Shown here piece by piece: positions 11,101 through 23,679 of a DNA stretch of 64,000 nucleotides. The position numbers and the translations under genes are program-made. The DNA is from Cristatella mucedo (taxonomy: Eukaryota; Bryozoa; Phylactolaemata; Cristatellidae), in assembly GCA_009760855.2 (NCBI GenBank), contig WPIO01000107.1:1303501-1367500 (forward strand). Reading direction: 5' to 3'. Positions within the stretch are counted from its first letter, which is position 1. Each line of letters opens with the position of its first letter. The notes beneath the pieces are model-generated. The model had not been told where the DNA came from. It did no database searches and saw nothing but the letters and a program-made list of their open reading frames with translations.

Positions 11101-12349
11101 TCACAGAATGAAGTTTCAGAATCAGCAAATAATGGCAAACGTGGTATTCTGCTTAGACAAGTATGTAAACCCACACAAGAAGAAACTCAAGAGCCACTGG
11201 TAAGTAGGACCCCTGGTCGGTAGCAGGCACTGAATCATGCGCAGGTAAGCATGCAAAGCCCTCACAAAAAATCTCGCTGGGGCGTAGAGAAAACTAACGA
11301 CACAGCGAACTTTTAGTGGCAATAGGATAATTGAAGGCCCGATCACCAAATATTTTACTTTGATTCGATGTTTTGTAAGAAGCCATTGAAAATCAGACAG
11401 GAGTGCAGGTGTGCAGCTGCAGCTAGCCTATTGACAGCAGACCAGTCGAGCTGCTGAGCTAGCTTAATAACCCTGCTGAGAGTCAGTGGCAGAGCCAGGG
11501 GGTGCCGGAAGAGGCATTAACCCCCCCCCCCCCACTCCATAGCAAACAGTGACTTGGGCCGTCCATATTCGGAGGGGGTAGAGGGCTGCCCAAGACTGTC
11601 ACCGAGGACGGAATCATGTGCTACTCCAATCAGAGAGCAACCACCGAGTTCCTGTCGAATAAGCACCACTTTGCTTGCTTGCTAACATTTTCATTACTTA
11701 CGGCTCTTGCCCCCTCTATTTGACAGTGTTGCTGGTCTTCCACCAGATCAAATCGTGGCTCTGCCTCTGCTGACAATAATCCTTAAGACTAGCATGCAAA
11801 AGCATACCAGAAAAGGCAGGGCGATCGGGTAGCAGGATCTCAGACAATTAAAATGAACTCAATCTTGCACAGGCAAGCACATAAAGTATGCTGGAACAAA
11901 AGAAAAGACGATTTCCATGAGGCAACAGAAAAGCTGACTGAAACTAATATGTCTTTAGCTTGAAAGCTTGAATGATGCAAAGCTTGAATGAAGTCGTTGC
12001 CGGTGCCAGAGGGCAAAAACGTGATTCTGACCTTCATTGCATACAAACTGAAGACCGGATTACCAAAATATTAAGTTAAGGCAAGCAACTTCGAGAGACA
12101 AGGGCGCCAAGGAGCTGGCGATATGAGATCACGCTAGAGCAGCAAGGAGGTCGGGGAGTTGTGCTGGTGCAGGCAAGTGAGGGTACACAAAAGTCGGGCA
12201 GAGGCTCTTGACGCCGATTCGATGCTACATAGCGACCCTTTGAAGCTCATATGCAAGTGTCGTGAAATAATAGCTGTACCATGGATGAATAACTGAACAG
12301 ACAAGCCATTTAGTTTTGAACCAGCTCCAACCGATTAAAAGAACTGTAT
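11101..12349. other. No gene; poly-C run
   Basis: Apart from a 13-base C run at about 11521-11533, I see nothing recognisable. Confidence 0.45.
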
Positions 12350-12489
12350 GCATGTATGTATTTATGTATGCATTTATGTATGTATTTATGTATGCATTTA
12401 TGTATGCATTTATGTATGTATGTATGTATGTATGTATGTATGTATTTATGTATGTATTTATGCATGCATTTATGTATGTATTTATGTAT
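12350..12489. repeat. (TATG)n-type microsatellite with TTTATG/CATG variants
   Basis: About 140 bp of TATG units mixed with TTTATG and CATTTATG variants. It joins the 3' end of a minus-strand family-B LINE directly at 12490, so it looks like an expansion of that element's tail. Confidence 0.85.
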
Positions 12490-12945
12490 CTCCATCTGTA
12501 ACTCCAGAAAGCCACATAGACTAGGTGGGTGTTACTCAGGAAAGTTTTGTATAGCCCACTCACAGCCTAAGCGGCTTTCGGTACAGACATTCGGTAGCCA
12601 ACAGACTTCATCTCACGCAACAAAGAGAAAGTGGGAAGTATAGCAGAGTCAGGAGAGCAGTTGAGGTAGTGAGTAACATGGAAGTAGCAGCTCAGGACCG
12701 CTGGAAACGATGAGCCATAGTCGGCAGCAGGAGAGTAGTTGTCGTTACGTAAGAATCGTGGAAGCGAGTTCCAAAGTCGGTCGGGTGTCGTGAATATGAA
12801 TCAAAGAAGCTGCAGTAATGGCTACATAAATCACACATGCAAGAGCTCGTTAGACAGTTGTTCTCTTGCCCAAGCAGTCTCTAATGTAGGTATTTAATGT
12901 TCATCAGCTGAAATAGGCCATCTTGGCAGAGGAGGCAGTGTGCTT
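12490..12945 (-). mobile_element. LINE family B 3' fragment
   Basis: Read on the plus strand it starts with ATCTCCATCTGTAACTCCAG and continues through CCTAAGCGGCTTTCGGTAC and the ATGAGCCATAGTCGGCAGCA region. This is the same order as 38252-38625, so it is the 3' UTR plus the last coding part of family B on the minus strand. Confidence 0.8.
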
Positions 12946-13009
12946 ATCCAATGACAAGGCGTTTTGGTATACCCATATATTATGGCCAGATTATGCTAGG
13001 TTAACTCAT

Positions 13010-13080
13010 CTTAATAATAATAAAAAACGATATAGCACCTTAAGAAAACTGAATCTCTTTCAAGGCACTTCATATGTGTA
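13010..13080 (-). mobile_element. LINE-A-type 3' tail fragment
   Basis: TAATAATAA repeats followed by a diverged tail stem (AACTGAATCTCTTTCAAGGC). Tail only. Confidence 0.55.
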
Positions 13081-13212
13081 GAAAAGGAAGCCTTTCAATT
13101 GCTTTGTGATAAATTACAGTGCCAGCACCCGTAATGGCACTGCGACAACAATTTACGGGCACCCAGAAAATGCCGTGATGACCAGGTGTATTTTAGCTTC
13201 TTTAAAAAAAAT

Positions 13213-13695
13213 AATAATAATAATGCACTTGATAAAGCGCCCTCAGAGAACTTAATCTCTCTCTAGGCGCTTTATATTTGCTACAAAGTGAAATGCAATT
13301 GAATGGTAAGTAAAATCATGCTTGAAAAACAAACGAAATGAATAATATGGTTAGGGGTGACATGCACAGGGTCAGCATGCAAATGTGGTTAGTGGCAGCA
13401 TGCACAGTGTCAGCACGCATAAGCACATCAAGGATGAATCATGGGGACCCACTAAATGCTGTCCTAAATAGGTGTGTTTTTAAGTTCCTTTTAAATGTGG
13501 TCAGGTCAGGGGATGTTCTGACGCAGGTCGGGAGGGAGTTCCAGGCTTTGGGAGCATACGAACTAAGTGCACGGTCTCCAAAGGATTTAAGGTTTGTACG
13601 AGGTATTTGTAGACTGTTGGATTCCGAAAAGCGGGTGGTACGATGCTTGGCCTGATGGGGTAGTATAACTGAGAGATAGGCTGGAGCCATAGAAC
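13213..13695 (-). mobile_element. LINE family A, 5'-truncated copy A2
   Basis: A young-looking minus-strand copy, closely similar to A1 through the 3' UTR and the last about 85 codons (LKSFGDRALSSYAPKAWNSL is readable). It ends near 13695 inside an older LINE fragment. Confidence 0.88.
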
Positions 13696-14292
13696 AAAGC
13701 CAAGCCAAAAATGTCACCAAGTCAAGGGATGTCGTCACTTCAGTGAGGAGTGCGTTCGAGCCTTTGAGAGAATACGAACCAGAGGCATGCCCTATAAAGG
13801 ATTTGAGCTGGGTTAGGCATGCTGCTCAACGGCTTGGGTCAGAAGAGCAGTAATTTGTTACTTAGCCTAAATAGGGAGTAGTTCTGCTAGGTTGCCTGGA
13901 GCTAAAGAATGAAGAGGCCTATAAGTAAAAGACAGAATATTGAAGTCGATGTGCTGCTTGATGGGAAACCAATGTGGGTCATTGAGAAGCGATCTGATTT
14001 GGCAATTCTGCTACCTACGACAGACAAGCTTCTCAGTGTTTCACCAACTGTAAGCCCCTGATAACACATGCAGGCATACCTTAGAGTAGTGAGTAACAGA
14101 TGTCGAGTCGAGATGTCGTAAATGCACAGACCAATTTGGATGTGGAATGACTTGCTAAGCATGGCCATATTTTTGTAATTTCAGCTAGCTAAAAGTAGGC
14201 AGACTTGACTGGGGAGCTGACATGGTCGTCCGGTGAAAGGTCACTTCGGAATGGAACACCCCAGATTTCGAGAGGGTGAGGTCTTGCAACTT

Positions 14293-14360
14293 TAGTAATA
14301 ATAATAATAATGCACTTGATAAAGCGCCCTCATAGAACTTAATCTCTTTCTAGGCGCTTA
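14293..14360 (-). mobile_element. LINE-A tail-only insertion
   Basis: TAATAATAATAATGCACTTG followed by the canonical tail stem, stopping at GCGCTTA. It is less diverged than the LINE that surrounds it. Confidence 0.7.
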
Positions 14361-14404
14361 GGGTAATAGTTACGTTTAAAAAAGGTAGATGTTGGCTTGT
14401 TCAT

Positions 14405-14505
14405 CAGCCTCATTTATAGAGCAGCAGAGAAACCTTGACGGCTATCAGAAACACTAGCAATAAAGGGTCGCCCACTGCAGAACTCTAATTAACGACCTGG
14501 GCCAT
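14405..14505 (-). mobile_element. SINE family 2, degraded copy
   Basis: Minus-strand match to 43688-43834 and 26396-26521: a CTCATTTATAGAGCAGC end, an AACCTTGACGGCT block, GGGTCGCCCACTGCAGAA and a diverged B-box region. Old copy. Confidence 0.5.
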
Positions 14506-14954
14506 GACAAGCAAGCATCCAAAACTATAAGGCGATCTTATCATTGTTCATTCTCGGGAAGTTGGTCGCCATCTGAGTACAAATGCCATCGATGCAGGCT
14601 GCAAAGGAATTGAGTGAGTAGGATATGCAGCAAGGTTTCGAGGAGTCGGGTGTGAAGTAGAGCAGACAGCCATCAGTGTAGAAATGAAAGCCACGGTTTT
14701 AAGCTAAAACTTAAAAGCTCCTTAAAATAAAAACCAGCACCCGGAAGCTGCATCCGAAAGCTATCTCCTGATCTAACATATCCTTCTAGAACTGCTATAA
14801 CAAGCTTCCCTCACTTACTGTGCTAGCCTTACGAAGTGGCTCCCATATTAGTAAGATCATTACAGGCTGAGGAGGCATGGCAAGGCACTGGAGCCATCCA
14901 TGGCAATGCAGCACAAAACCAAATTATTATTATCATTATTATTTTCACTATCTC

Positions 14955-15375
14955 CATTTGTAAATTTACAAAGCTACAAAGACCATGAGGGTGTACTATA
15001 AGTTTGCAAGCAAACTTATAGTCTAAGTGGATTCCGGTAGACATACTGCTACTTCCATGCTACTCACTACTTCAACTGTTCTCCTGACTTCCCACTTTCT
15101 CTTTGTTGGGTGAGATGAAGTCTGTTGGCTACTGAATGAGTACCGAAAGCCGCTTAGGATGTGAGTGCGCTATACAAAACTCTCCTGCGTAACACTCACA
15201 TAGTCTTTGTGGCTTTGTGGAGTTACAGACATTAAGGTGGCAGAAAATAGACACCATCTCATAAAAAAGAGCAAAATATCTCAGCAGCTATGATTCAGGA
15301 GGGCAATTGAGGCCGTGAGTAGCATGCAAGTAGCAGCACAGGATGACTGGAAATGGTGAGCCCGAGTTTCAAGCA
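14955..15375. mobile_element. LINE family B fragments in inverted arrangement
   Basis: 14955-15050 is a minus-strand family-B 3' end. 15050-15235 is a plus-strand family-B 3' end (ACCGAAAGCCGCTTAGGATG). 15285-15375 resumes the minus-strand order (GCAATTGAGGCCGTGAGTAG). The simplest reading is a plus-strand insertion or inversion inside a minus-strand copy. Confidence 0.65.
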
Positions 15376-15633
15376 GTAAAGAAGATGCAGTTGGCAACGC
15401 AATGTGGAATTGAGCTTTATAGTCTACAAACTGCAGAGCAAAAGCTTTTGCCACAAATGATTTTGAAGTAACACATTAAAAAAGTAAGATATTTCCAATA
15501 GAAGAATTAGAAGCACCAACAGGCTGAAATTGGGGCAGTAGTTCAGCTAGGGATGAAAAAGTCTGCACAGCAAAGCAGGTCTATGTAAGAGTCAGAGTAA
15601 GTAAGAATTTTGCTCCCACTTTGTTGATTACTA

Positions 15634-15682
15634 ATAATAATAATAATACATTTGTATATCACCCTAGGCACTTTACAGGTGC
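15634..15682 (-). mobile_element. LINE-A-type tail fragment
   Basis: TAATAATAATAATACATTTG and a shortened tail stem with the AGGCACTTTACAG end. Tail only. Confidence 0.5.
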
Positions 15683-15789
15683 TGCATATAAAGCATTACT
15701 AAATGTTTGGTGGTAACATCCACAAGCACCAGGCAAACCAAGCAGATTAACTGGGTGCCATCATTCAGCAAAGGAGACACTTGGCTAAA

Positions 15790-16150
15790 TTTATTAAATT
15801 TTTAACCAACCTTGCAGCCAGATTCATAATCATTTATAGAGGCTTAATGATTACTTGTGGTAGCCCAGACCAAACTGAATTATCCAACTTGCTATGCAAG
15901 CAGTCAAGTTAATAAAACTTTTAAACTTCAGCCACTGGCCTAAGAGGCCACATAAAGTGCGAGCACATAATGCTAGTTTTATTAGAGTAGTACTAATTAA
16001 AAGACCAATATCTTGAAGTCCAGCAGTACCCTTAGGGTGTCCATTGACTAGAAGTTTAGTTTTATCGTAGCGTAGCTTGTTTGTTAATGCATGTATACCC
16101 TTACACTCAAGGTTAAACCCTGTCTGAAATGCCATACAATAAAACCAGTT
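15790..16150 (-). mobile_element. Diverged L2-like LINE fragment
   Basis: The minus strand reads LRYDKTKLLVNGHPKGT, the counterpart of the LNDDKTNLLVMGKP block in copy A1. It is an old RT-domain fragment of an L2-like element. Confidence 0.55.
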
Positions 16151-16714
16151 CTCTAAGCTCTCCTTACATGATCCAACTTGTACACGACCAACTCTGCTAA
16201 CTTCTGCTAAACTTCATTATGCTCATCGATCTTTCTAGTTAGAGAAATGGTCATATAAAAGTCATATTGAGGAAGTATCCTCAAGAGCCTCCAAAGAGCA
16301 TATATCTGTATCCCAAAACTGCAGTACATACGTGTAAGCAATCATTGGTCAGCATCAGAGGGTACGGTTCCCACCAATACTGCCCCCTACCCATGGCCAT
16401 TGCATAATCTTACAAGAGGGGGCAGGCTGACCGAGGCCCTCCCTTGAACCAGCTCTGATGGGGTATGACAGGTGGCAGCCACTATGCAAGCTCCATTGAG
16501 CCTTCTTTATTAATTGCCATGATCAAGGTCGAGGTTACACCTAACTAGTCAATCCTGAATACAAACAAAAATTTTGCAACAGCCCTCTCTCCCCCAATGA
16601 GCTATCTTCACAAAAATAATTTGTGCCTGCTAGACAAAATTGAGTCTCACTCTAACAATCAGCCCAGGCAGCATCGACGCAGCAGCCTGTGCATGGAGTC
16701 TCTTATAAAGAGGC
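16151..16714. other. No recognised feature
   Basis: Nothing supported. Confidence 0.4.
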
Positions 16715-17040
16715 CTATTACTAGGCGACCACTTAAGCTACATAATCAAGTCCATCTACTGTAAATAACTCAGAAATTCAAAAACTTGGAATCGATTTGA
16801 TACGGGGACCACAGCAAAGCTAATTGATGCATATCTGTTTCGAACCTAACTGTAACTCTCTACTTGCAGATTTTTATGCAAGGACCATAAGACACATAAA
16901 ATCTGTGCACAACTCGCCAACTCGGTTTGTCTGTCGTAGACAGAAGACTTCCACATATTATGCCTGCACCGGCGATGTGACAGCAAATTACCAGACCCAG
17001 TCCAGTACAAGCAATAAAAGAGTAGTTGTAGGGTAGTTTG
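16715..17040 (+). mobile_element. Diverged L2-like LINE fragment
   Basis: GGCGACCACTTAAGCTACAT and the following bases correspond to the DDHISS--KS-YF region of family A on the plus strand, and a RRQKTSTYY-like piece follows near 16930. Heavily mutated. Confidence 0.45.
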
Positions 17041-17158
17041 TGTGGGCTCCCCAGCACAACTACCGAGCACAAGCTCGATCACGTGGTCTGTGTGACATTA
17101 CAGGCCAAGAAAAATGCATTGGTGGAGTGAGTGAGTGAGTGAGAGACAGAAGAGAGCC

Positions 17159-17159
<1 letters not shown>

Positions 17160-17221
<62 letters not shown>
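17160..17221. repeat. (GA)n microsatellite
   Basis: About 30 GA units on the plus strand, preceded by GAGT repeats. Confidence 0.95.
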
Positions 17222-17222
<1 letters not shown>

Positions 17223-17524
17223 CAGACAGACAGAGAAATAAAGAGGTGAATGAAGTGAGAGAAAGCGGTCAACAGATCGAGTGGGGTGTCTGTAGCTTGG
17301 CAACTACATCTCTTCTTAAGGAGGCCTTGGTAGCAGGTCCCCCAATTCGCAGCAATCAAGCACCGAGTTTACAACCGGCATTAGATTGCCAAATGAGAAG
17401 CCAACTCTAGACTTATCAGCAGCTTAGAACAACATCAGCACCAACAGCTGCTGAGGCTGGAACAGCTAGCAATTGCTGTAGAAATTCGAGTACCAATCCA
17501 GACTGAATATTACGAGCAGCAACA

Positions 17525-18170
17525 GCATTGGCAGCAGCAGTGTAGGTAGCAGCAGTGTAGGTAGCAGCAGTAGCAGTAGTATAGGCAGCAGAAGCAGCAG
17601 CAGCCGTGTAGGCAGTAGCAGCGGCAGCCGTGTAGGTAGCAGCAGTAGCGGTATAGGCAGTAGCAGCAGCAGTAGTGTAGGTAGCAGCAGCAGCAGTGTA
17701 GGCAGTAGCAGCAGCAGCAGCAGTGTAGGCAGTAGCAGTAGCAGTGTAGGTAGCAGCAAAATAGGCAGTAGCAGCAGCAGCAGTGTAGGCAGTAGCAGCA
17801 GCAGTGTAGGTAGCAGCAAAATAGGCAGTAGCAGCAGCAGCAGTATAAGCAGTAGCAGCAGCAGCAGTGTAGGCAGTAGCAGCAGCAGCAGTGTAGGCAG
17901 TAGCAGCAGCAGTGTAGGCAGTAGCAGCAGCAGTGTAGGTATCAGCAAAATAGGCAGTAGCAGCAGCAGCAGCATAGGCAGTAGCAGCAGCAGCGATATA
18001 GGCAGTAGCAGCAGTAGCAGTGTAGGCAGTAGCAGCAGCTGTTGCTGCAACAGCAGCCATGTTGGCAGCAGCAGCCACGAGGGCAGTATCAGCAGGAGCA
18101 GCTGTGATGGCAGCATCAGCAGCCTTGCATGCGGCAGCAGCAGTAGCACCCGGTTTATAGTTAGCAGCAG
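17525..18170. repeat. CAG-rich minisatellite
   Basis: About 650 bp of variable 15- to 24-bp units built from GTAGGCAGTAGCAGCAGCAG, with GTAGGTAGCAGC and AAAATAGGCAG variants in a higher-order pattern. The minus strand is open in two frames (Ala/Tyr/Thr-rich and Leu-rich) simply because the units lack stops there. I do not call a gene. Confidence 0.88.
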
Positions 18171-18560
18171 CGGCTGTATTTCTACCAATAGGCTAAGAGC
18201 CTCATGCAACATTAAAGATGAGAGAGCTATGAGGCAGATTTGCACTTTGCATGAGCATTATCACCTGACTCAGCGCACAAGGACTAGGTCCAGGCACAGG
18301 ACACTTGGGTGCCATGGCCCCAGGCTAGACTGCCTGAGTCTGCACGAATTGAGGAAGCATGCAGTAGGAGCGGCGGCAGCGTGCTAGTCTGTCTGGCTCT
18401 TGACGTTATCTTGAGGCTATCTCGCTGCTCGTCAGATAAAAAAAAAAAAGCAGTGAATCTTGCTGCCACTGAGCATTGCCTCTCAACAGAGCCTCAATAG
18501 GGTCCATCGGCACTGGTCGATAACAAACCTGGTCGCAGTAGCTCATGACCAATGTGGTGG

Positions 18561-18661
<101 letters not shown>

Positions 18662-18784
18662 CGTCCGTCTGCGTGCATGCAGAGCGAGAATTCCGTAAGC
18701 ACCTAACAAGACATTTTTCTATGGATTTCATGCCGACCGGAAAGGATATTGTACACTGATTAGTGAAAACTTGAATGAGCCGCA

Positions 18785-19340
18785 TAGACAAAGCGAATGT
18801 TGTGAAGAGCAGGTTTAGGGATTTTAAATGTGGTCACGGTGTGCTACATGTACATGTACTGGCAGTCGGCAAGGATGCCAGACTTGAGATGCTCAGGGGA
18901 TTAGCTCACTGTCACTGAAGAATTTTAGGTTGGTTTTAGGAGGTACAGTTAAACTACCCGACTTTCAAGGAACAGCAATGCTTAGCATTTCTGATAAGCC
19001 TCATTGATAAGCCTGAACCGGACAATAAAGAGACCTGAGATTGAGTGACAGGACCCTGTTGTACTTGATGGACTGCTTGATGGGCAGCCAATGCAGGTCT
19101 GAGTGAAGTGGTGAAGCTTGGCAGTTATGATGCTCACACGATGGACAAGGCAAGCTGCCGACTTGCACACCATCTCCAACGAGTCTAATTGCACATGCCT
19201 CGGAGCAGCAGCAGCAGCAGCCGTGCAGACAGAATACCCATGGACTAATTTCGGCATGGCGGTCTATTCTGAGACCGCACGAACGTTTGAATGGTATCTA
19301 GCTGACAGTAGGCGAATGCGACTGCGGAACTGATGCAGTC
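18785..19340 (-). mobile_element. Old L2-like LINE fragment
   Basis: Minus-strand order includes TTGATGGGCAGCCAATGCAG (the LHWLPIKQ block) and the ACTTGCACACCATCTCCAAC region, as in copy A1 but strongly diverged. Confidence 0.5.
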
Positions 19341-19771
19341 ATAAAGCAAAGGGTGCCGTCAGAACAGGACAACAGATTCCTCCCAGCCGTTACAGGAGAG
19401 ATGGTGACAGAGCCAATGTCGACAGAGCCATACTCCGATTTAAGGGTTCGCACAAAACTAATAGCTTGTCTTGCAGTCGATTGATTTAAGGTAGATCTTG
19501 TCTATGGTGTCGAGTCTGGGCATGAGCCTGAATCGACTCAGTAAGCCATGCAATGGAATGCTGGCTTGGTCAGCAGGAATGGTCGGTCCCATTCTGCTTT
19601 AGACCAGTTTTGCTTCAGGCAGAACTAAACTAACCGAAAGCATGTTCGAGCACCCGGGTGGGCCTGGAATTGCACTGACCAGCATGGCATATATCTTCCG
19701 TCTGGGGTCGGGGACCGGGACTAACTCTCGAAAGACAGGAAGCAGCACCTTAATAGCAATGATAACAATGA
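19341..19771. other. No recognised feature
   Basis: Possibly more decayed LINE sequence, but not demonstrable by eye. Confidence 0.35.
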
Positions 19772-20412
19772 TGATAATAATAATGCGTTGTATACAGCAC
19801 CCTCAGAGAACTCCATCTCTTTCTAGGCAGTTTACTTGTGCTGCAAACGAGCCACGATCGAATGATAAGTGGTAGCATGCTCAATAAACAACAAGAATAA
19901 CATGGTTAGGTTGGCATGCACAGGCTCAGTATTCAAGTATGGTTAGTGGCAGCATGCACATTATCTTGATTACTAGCAGTATGTACAGTATGCACACATA
20001 AGCACATTAACGACGAATCGCAGGGACCCACTAAATGCTGTGATAAATAGATGTTTTAAGTTTCTATTTAAATGTGGACAAGACATGAGATGTCGTGATG
20101 CAAATCGGTAGCGAGTTCCTGCCTTAGGGAGCATACGAAGTAAAAGCACGGTCTCCAAAGGATTTAAGGCTTGTATGAGATATAGGTAAACAGTTCGATT
20201 CCGAAAAGCGGGTGGTACGACGCTTAGCCTGGTGGGGCAGTAGATCTGATAGATAGGCTGAACCCGAAGAATGAAGGGACCTAAAAGTGAGCGACAGAAC
20301 CTTGATGTCAATCTGTTGCTTGACTGGTAGCCAGTGCAGGTCGGCGAGAAGTGGTGTAATGTGGCAACTTCGACGTTCACGACAGACAAGCCTAGCTGCA
20401 GAGTTTACCACC
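19772..20412 (-). mobile_element. LINE family A, 5'-truncated copy A5
   Basis: Minus strand, from a TAATAATAATGC tail at about 19772 through the 3' UTR to the QNSAARLVCRERRSCHITPL-like block near 20400. The coding part is split between two frames, so it is a pseudogene. Confidence 0.85.
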
Positions 20413-21149
20413 AGCTGTAAGCAACTGATCTTTCCGTGGGTCTTCTCATCTGTGAGTGCTTCGAAACCAGCAGAAGGGCTGCTGACGCTTTGGTGCTACA
20501 TTAAACAGGCTTTTGGAAATAAGGGTCATGGTCAAATTAGGGTTGAATGACTCATGCAGGGTCAGGGACGCAAACCAGGGACAGCCTGAGCTAAAGGCTG
20601 CTAGATGCATTGGCTACATCCAGCAAGAAGGGACTTAGTTTGTGGTCACGTGGTGGCATACATTTGCCCTAGAGGTGACACCAGCTGCTGCTTACCAGCC
20701 AACCAACTGCTCCAACGGCAGAGTGAAGGTTCACACCTTTCACGACACAAAAATGCATTCACCAAGAGGCTGCATTCCTTCTGCTTCCGAGCTAAACCCA
20801 GCCAACAGCCATATCAACTTCATAACAACTCATTGCACATAGCGCACAGCACTGTCATATCAGTCAGTCGGCAGAAATGCAGCTCGTTGCAGACGTCGAG
20901 TTTTCGTTGCTCTAGCACTAGTATCCTCACAAGGAGTCATACGAGTGGCTTCAGCCCGATATTGCACAGCCGCTACAGATTTTAGCATGGAGCCAGCTTG
21001 GAGTGTCACTTTGGAATCCAAGCTCGGCCACAAAGTCGAGGCAGCTGTTCCGGAGGAGCGCGCTGCTGTGCATAGCAATCCGTGGCCTCTGGATAGGATT
21101 TCAGGACTTCCATTCTTATTTTGCAGCATATTAAAGTTCAGAGAGCGAG
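20413..21149. other. No recognised feature
   Basis: Short frames on both strands, none with a domain. Confidence 0.4.
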
Positions 21150-21203
21150 ATAAAGTTCTTTGAGTGTGTCATACAAATGTATTATTCGTATTATTATTAT
21201 AGG
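21150..21203 (+). mobile_element. LINE-A-type tail fragment
   Basis: ATAAAGTTCTTTGAGTGTGT followed by ATTATTATTATAG: the end of a tail only. Confidence 0.45.
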
Positions 21204-21845
21204 ATACTGCCTTGAATTTGAATGACACGCATCCAGAAACCGTGCTTCTGCGTGCTGGCATTGACCGAGCAATTCATGCTTCCGGGGAGTAAAAATCTCG
21301 AGCCAAAATAAGGGCCCAGCTTGAGGCGACGCATGCCACACGGATCTCCAAGCATTCAGTGCCGACAGATGAATTAGCATCCATCCAGCTGTCCAGGAGA
21401 CTCTCGGTGGAAAGAACAACTGCAACATATTTGTAGGCCCTTCCCCTCCATGATGGTGGCCCCACCAAACGACCGAAACTGTCGATGACCCTAAAATAGT
21501 CTGGAAGTAGGCACCGAGGCCACCCACAGCTGAAGCAGTCGAGGAGTAATTGAGAACCGGAACTGAGTGCACTTGCTCTGCGACCACGAGATGGCCATGC
21601 GATGGGTGGCTCGAAGGAATACAGCTGCTCACCTAATCTGGCTCATGCATGCAGCTGCTTGCAACTGCCGGCTCCTCTGCAGCAGGGGCATGGGAGGGGC
21701 TAGACTGCTCTTATCAGCTTCAGCTGTCGTCCCTATTGTTTGCTTGATATCCTATACCGGCTCGTTTGCATCAGCCCCCCTTCTTGTTCTGCCTTTAAGG
21801 TAGCAACCTGCAAGCCTGACATTCCCTCACGACATTCCCTCAGGC
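21204..21845. other. No recognised feature
   Basis: No exon or repeat supported. Confidence 0.4.
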
Positions 21846-22186
<341 letters not shown>

Positions 22187-22273
22187 ATAATTCATTTATG
22201 TAGCACCCCAATAGAACTTAATTTCTATTGTATGTGTATATATATACACACACATCTCTTATAACTTTGTCTC

Positions 22274-22317
<44 letters not shown>

Positions 22318-22335
22318 GAGATTTAGTTATAAGAG
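22187..22335. repeat. Palindromic centre with (TA)n
   Basis: 22187-22230 resembles a minus-strand SINE-1 tail. 22256-22335 forms a long inverted repeat: CTCTTATAACT and CTCTATTATA on the left, TATAATAGAG and AGTTATAAGAG on the right, around a (TA)n core. It could extrude as a cruciform. Confidence 0.8.
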
Positions 22336-23508
22336 ATCTGTGCTTGGTCCCATTCTTTTCAGAGTTTATACTCTCCCTCTTGAGCCAAGCACAATCTAAG
22401 CTTTCACTTCTATGCAGATGACACTCAGTTGTACCTTATCTTTGCTCCCTCCCAGCCCTCCAGCACGTCGAATTCTCTCAACTCCCTTGCTGCATGTATT
22501 AGTGACATCTGCCCACACATGGATGGCAGCAAACTTTCTGAAATAGAATGATGATAAAACCAACTTACTAGTTGGTGGGCAAACCAGGTGTGATTCAGAA
22601 ATTGGAAAGGCTGACTCTCACAGTCGGCTCTGCCAGCCTAGGTCCAGTTGAATCTGCACGAAATCTAGGGATCATGTTCCAAAGTGACCTTTAATTAGAC
22701 AACCACATCAGCTCAGCAGTCAAGTCTGCCTACTTTCAGCTACATAACATTGCTGAAATTCAGGCTTGAGACAGGGATACCACATCTAAATTGGTCCCTG
22801 GATTTGTGACATCCAGTCTTGACTTCTATAACTCACTGCTTGTTGGTCTACCGGCCTGTGCAATCAGGGGCTTACCGCTGGTGCAAAACTGTGCAGCTAC
22901 GCTTGTCTGTCGTGTGAGCATAGTAGTTGCCACATCACACCACTGCTCGCCGACCTGCACTGGCTCACAGTCAAGTAATGCATCGACTTCAAGGTTTTTT
23001 CACTCACTTTAAGGTCTCTTCATTCTTTGACTCCAGCCTACCTATCAGATCTACTCTTCCACCAGGCTAACCGTCGTAGCACTCATTTTTCGGGATGTAA
23101 TCGATTACCTATACCTCGTAGGAACCTAACATTCTTTGGAGACCCACATCTTTAGTTGGTATGATCCCAAAGCCCGGGACTGACTTCCGACTTGTGTCAG
23201 GAATTCTCTTGACTCGACCTCATTTAAAAAGAAACTAACATTGAATCTATTTATCGCAGCATTTAGTGGGTCCCTGTGCTTCGTCCTTTATGTGCTTATG
23301 TGTGCTGACACTGTGCATGCTGCCACTAACCAAACTTGCATGCTGATCCTGTGCATGTCACCCCTAACCATGTTATTCCTGTTGTTTATTGAGCATGCTA
23401 CCATTAACCATTCGATCGCGCTCCATTTGCCGCAAATGTAAAGCGCGTAGAAAGAGATTGTGTTCTCTGAGGGCGCCATATCAAATGCATTCTTACTATT
23501 ATTATTGT
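22336..23508 (+). mobile_element. LINE family A copy A6 (right arm of inverted pair)
   Basis: Plus-strand copy from just before the RT catalytic region through the C-terminal region, the 3' UTR and the tail. The box is readable as FYADDTQLYL near 22405, but frameshifts follow soon, so it is a pseudogene. Confidence 0.85.
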
Positions 23509-23679
23509 TATCTGCATGCGGTCAGATAAGCAGAATTTGTTAATAATTGGTGATGATAGCCTGCAGGTGTAGGAGAAAATTTGATAGATTGTGTGACCCT
23601 TGATGTGAGTTGGGCCATGCACACGAGCCACAAGAGACAATGAGTCGTGTCAAGTATTATTGGGGTTTATTACTCTGAC

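Larger units (their letters stand above)
13700..14720 (-). mobile_element. Older, diverged L2-like LINE interrupted by later insertions
   Basis: At 13700-14290 the minus strand follows the coding order of copy A1 (its 1930-2480 region) but with much more divergence. At 14515-14720 the next part of the same order continues. Between them sit a family-A tail (14293-14360) and a SINE-2-like piece (14405-14505). I interpret this as one old element split by at least two younger insertions. Confidence 0.65.

Noticed and set aside
17416-18245. Two overlapping minus-strand frames of 220 and 259 codons in the CAG minisatellite
   Set aside because: Both consist almost only of repeat-encoded Ala/Tyr/Thr or Leu; no flanking unique coding sequence.
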